Assembly (NCBI GenBank): GCA_016209995.1
Contig: JACQVC010000095.1
Location: 1 to 6,623, forward strand
Reading direction: 5' to 3'
DNA length: 6,623 nucleotides
From: Gemmatimonadota bacterium
GTDB lineage: Bacteria > Gemmatimonadota > Gemmatimonadetes > Longimicrobiales > Gaopeijiaceae
A program made the position numbers and the translations under genes. The notes under the pieces were generated by a model that saw only the letters and a program-made list of their open reading frames with translations, ran no database searches and was not told where the DNA came from. Below, in pieces: positions 4,176 through 6,623 of this stretch. Position 1 is the stretch's first letter; each line of letters begins with the position of its first letter.

Positions 4176-6601
4176 TGGAGCAGACGGCCCGCGTTCCCCG
4201 GCGTGCCGGCGCCGCCTCGCCGCCGGACGCTGTGCCGGACACGAGTGGGCGGAGGCTTTGGGCCTGGCTGCTCTCGTGGTTGGCGGCGAGCCTGTTGCTG
4301 CTCCTCTGCGTGCGGAACATCGACGGTCCGGCTGCGTGGGCCCGTCTTCAAGAGGTGCGGCCGCCTTGGCTGGCGTTGGCAGTTGCCGGCAACGTGGGAA
4401 TCGTGCTCCTCTGGGCCGGCCTGTGGCGGGTGCTACTTCCCGCCACAGAGAGGGTGACCCGCACGCGCATGTTCGAGGTCGTGGCGCTCACGGCGATGAC
4501 CATGAATACCATGCCGCTGTGGCTCGGCCACATCTCGGGGGTGGCCCTTCTGTCTCGACATGGCCGCGTGGGCGGCGGTGCCGCGCTTTCTGTGCTGGCG
4601 ACCCACTCGGTCATCGAGGGCCTGGCCAAGGTAGCCATCCTGGCGCTGGCGGTCGCGCTCGTCCCCTTGCCGGGCTGGATGTGGCGCGGCGCGCTGGCGG
4701 TGGCAGCCGGTGCGCTCGTGCTGACGAGCGCACTCGTTGCCCTGGCGCGAAGTCGCTCCGTCGCAGAGACCCACCCGTCGCCGCCCGGCTCTGAGGGCTG
4801 GTCTCCGATGGCCCTACGTCAGCGAGCGGCCGGCTTTGGTTCCACAGTCCGCACTCTGCGCTCTCTACGCTCTGTGATCTTCCGCTGGGCGCGCCATCTC
4901 GAGGCGTTGCGCAGTGCGCCGAGGTTTGCGATCGGGGTCATGCTGCTGCTGGGCATGAAGGCTGCGGAAGGCGCGGCGATTCTCTGCGTCCAGCGCGGCT
5001 TCGGCAGCGAGCTGCCGCTCACGAGCGTGCCCGTCGTGCTGGCCGCGGTGATGGTAGCGGGGATGATCCCGGTCGCGCCCGCGAACATGGGGACGTACGA
5101 GGCCGGTGTCTTCCTGGTCTACCAGCAGTTCGGTCTCTCGCCGGACGCCGCGCTGAGCCTGGCGCTGGTCCAGCATCTGTGCCTGCTCACGGCGCTGGTC
5201 GGTACGGGCTATGTCGTCGTGCTCGTGGGGCCGTCGCGCGAGCCGCGTGCGTCGCGCCACGCCTCCCGTCCGGCTCGACTCCTGCACGCGCTCGCCATCT
5301 GGTTCTGTCTCCTGGTGTTCGGCCTGGCCGTGGGGCTTTTGGCGTTGTTGCGCAGCGTGAGGCGCGGGGGCGTCGGGAATCGCGGCACAGGCATACGGGT
5401 GGCGGAGCAGGAGCGCGCCGACCACGTGCCTCGCAGCCATGAGGCGTTGGCGAGGACGGGGACTGCGGTGGGGCTGATCGTCGGGTTACTGGTCACGCCC
5501 GCGGTAGGAATGGCACAAGCCGCGACGCCGATGGCGCAGCATGGTCACACGGGCGTACCGTCGACGCCGGAAGAGCCGCCACCCCTGCGCGTGTACCATG
5601 ACGCGGCCGCGCGCGAGATGATCGCGGAGCTAGGGCCCCTCACGCTCCCTGCCGGGATGGAGCCGATGGTTACGCGCGACCCGATCTCGATCTTCGCGTC
5701 GCTTCCCGCCACGGGCTGGCTCCGGGGCTACCGGGTCGAGGTGAGCGCTGCGGACGGCGGGCCGGTCCCGGCCATCGTTGTCCACCACATCAATTTGATG
5801 CTGCCGGGACGCCGAGAGCTGTTCAGCCCGATCATGCAGCGAATCGGCTCGGCCGGCGCAGAGACATCGCCGGTGACCCTGCCCTGGTTCCTGGGGGTCC
5901 CGGCCAGCGAGGGGGACACGCTGCTCGTCTCGACGATGCTGTGGAATCCGACCGGCGAAACGTACGACCGGGTCTACGTGCGCGTGCGCATGCCCTTCAC
6001 TCCTGCGGGCGCATGGCTCCGCCCGCTGCGGGTCTTCCCCTTCCACATGGACGTGATGCCGCCCACAGGTGCCCGATCCTACGACTTGCCGCCGGGACGC
6101 TCGGAGAGGAGCTGGGAAGCGCGGCCGGCCGTGTCGGGCCGCATCCTGGGCGCGGGCGGGCACCTGCACCGGTACGGCATCGCCCTGCGCCTCGAAGATG
6201 TCACGGCGGGCAAGCTGCTTTGGCAGACGACGCCGGTTCTCGACGAGCACGGAGATGTGGCGGCGATGCCGATCAAGAGGTTCATCTGGCCGCCGGTCGG
6301 GCTGCGCGTGAGCGCCGATCACACGTACCGGCTCACGGCCGTCTACGAGAACCCGACAGGCGACACCATCACGGACGGGGCCAGGGGTGAGATCGGCGGC
6401 ATCATGCTGCCCGCCGGGCGCGAGTCGTGGCCGGCCGTCGATCGCCGGGGCGCAGCCTATTGGGAGGACCGCCTCATGGTCATCGAGGGACTGACCGCTC
6501 AGTCGGCCATGGGCGGCGGGCCGAACTCCCACGAGACTTCGACCCGAACCGAGCCGGAGCCTGCGAGCCACTCGGCAAGCCCGCGCCCGCGACCCCGATG
6601 A
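4175..6601 (+). CDS. Fusion: LPG-synthase-type (UPF0104) membrane domain + periplasmic PHM-like copper-monooxygenase-fold domain
   Basis: The ATG at 4175 overlaps the preceding stop (TGATG) and gives 808 residues; a further in-frame ATG at 4106 lies inside the deacetylase gene and is unlikely. Residues 27-350 form a polytopic domain of the lysylphosphatidylglycerol synthase TM / UPF0104 family, with the family landmarks LGHISGVALLSRHG (117-130) and PANMGTYEAGVFLVYQQFG (302-320). The cytoplasmic aminoacyl-transfer domain of MprF is absent. A further helix (369-392), a basic linker (393-429) and a signal-peptide-like segment (430-449, ending AQA) follow. Residues 465-772 are a beta-rich, probably periplasmic domain with VVHHINLML (H537, H538), PPGRSERSW and GAGGHLHRYG (H663, H665), which recall peptidylglycine monooxygenase copper ligands. 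The other expected ligands look replaced. The tail (780-808) is proline/arginine-rich low complexity. The membrane family call is firm; the C-terminal fold is inference from motif order and spacing. Confidence 0.72.
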   Translation: MEQTARVPRRAGAASPPDAVPDTSGRRLWAWLLSWLAASLLLLLCVRNIDGPAAWARLQEVRPPWLALAVAGNVGIVLLWAGLWRVLLPATERVTRTRMFEVVALTAMTMNTMPLWLGHISGVALLSRHGRVGGGAALSVLATHSVIEGLAKVAILALAVALVPLPGWMWRGALAVAAGALVLTSALVALARSRSVAETHPSPPGSEGWSPMALRQRAAGFGSTVRTLRSLRSVIFRWARHLEALRSAPRFAIGVMLLLGMKAAEGAAILCVQRGFGSELPLTSVPVVLAAVMVAGMIPVAPANMGTYEAGVFLVYQQFGLSPDAALSLALVQHLCLLTALVGTGYVVVLVGPSREPRASRHASRPARLLHALAIWFCLLVFGLAVGLLALLRSVRRGGVGNRGTGIRVAEQERADHVPRSHEALARTGTAVGLIVGLLVTPAVGMAQAATPMAQHGHTGVPSTPEEPPPLRVYHDAAAREMIAELGPLTLPAGMEPMVTRDPISIFASLPATGWLRGYRVEVSAADGGPVPAIVVHHINLMLPGRRELFSPIMQRIGSAGAETSPVTLPWFLGVPASEGDTLLVSTMLWNPTGETYDRVYVRVRMPFTPAGAWLRPLRVFPFHMDVMPPTGARSYDLPPGRSERSWEARPAVSGRILGAGGHLHRYGIALRLEDVTAGKLLWQTTPVLDEHGDVAAMPIKRFIWPPVGLRVSADHTYRLTAVYENPTGDTITDGARGEIGGIMLPAGRESWPAVDRRGAAYWEDRLMVIEGLTAQSAMGGGPNSHETSTRTEPEPASHSASPRPRPR

Positions 6602-6623
6602 TCCCGCCTTCTCAACGCCGATG
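6598..6623 (+). CDS. Possible start of the next operon gene (3' end outside window)
   Basis: An ATG at 6598-6600 overlaps the fusion gene's TGA (ATGA) and opens a frame read as MIPPSQRR before the window ends. The overlap matches the coupled junction at 4173-4177 and argues for a continuing operon. Another ATG, in a different frame, sits at 6621-6623, so the real start may be there. Nothing can be said about the product. Confidence 0.3.

Noticed and set aside
5630..6571. 313-residue open frame on the minus strand opposite the PHM-like domain
   Set aside because: Its product is arginine/proline/histidine-rich without recognisable motifs, and it lies opposite a frame with conserved motifs and good codon use. 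It is an antisense shadow of GC-rich coding DNA.

Overview
The window is GC-rich, with a strong G/C preference at third codon positions. It encodes secreted and outer-membrane-type proteins, so it looks like chromosomal DNA of a high-GC Gram-negative bacterium. The style of the periplasmic and outer-membrane proteins would fit Gemmatimonadota or a similar soil or environmental lineage, but nothing here proves the phylum. There are no rRNA or tRNA genes, CRISPR arrays, insertion sequences or phage genes.

Region 1 (1-1644): the 3' part of a DtxR/MntR-family metal-dependent repressor, then a 183-bp intergenic region, then a secreted protein of the outer-membrane 'transporter / MetA-pathway of phenol degradation' type. 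The intergenic region has a recognisable promoter (TTGACG, 15 bp, TACAAT). An imperfect palindrome resembling a DtxR/IdeR operator covers the likely transcription start. The simplest reading is metal-responsive control of the outer-membrane protein by the repressor next door or a paralogue.

Region 2 (1755-3261): a soluble diguanylate cyclase with an N-terminal cyclic-nucleotide-binding domain and intact catalytic and inhibitory sites. It converges on a small exported NTF2-like (DUF4440/SnoaL-type) protein on the minus strand. The two stop codons are 16 bp apart and no strong terminator is visible.

Region 3 (3262-6623): a divergent intergenic region rich in short repeats, then a tightly coupled plus-strand operon. 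It starts with a cytoplasmic NodB-type polysaccharide deacetylase. A TGATG stop/start overlap leads to an 808-aa membrane protein, whose end overlaps a possible next gene by ATGA. The 808-aa protein is the most unusual item. Its N-terminal part is a lysylphosphatidylglycerol-synthase-type (UPF0104) membrane domain without the aminoacyl-transfer domain. It is joined in frame, through a signal-peptide-like segment, to a periplasmic domain that resembles the copper type II monooxygenase (PHM) fold with only part of the copper ligand set. Deacetylase plus UPF0104 protein suggests processing or translocation of a lipid-linked sugar; the role of the C-terminal domain is unknown.
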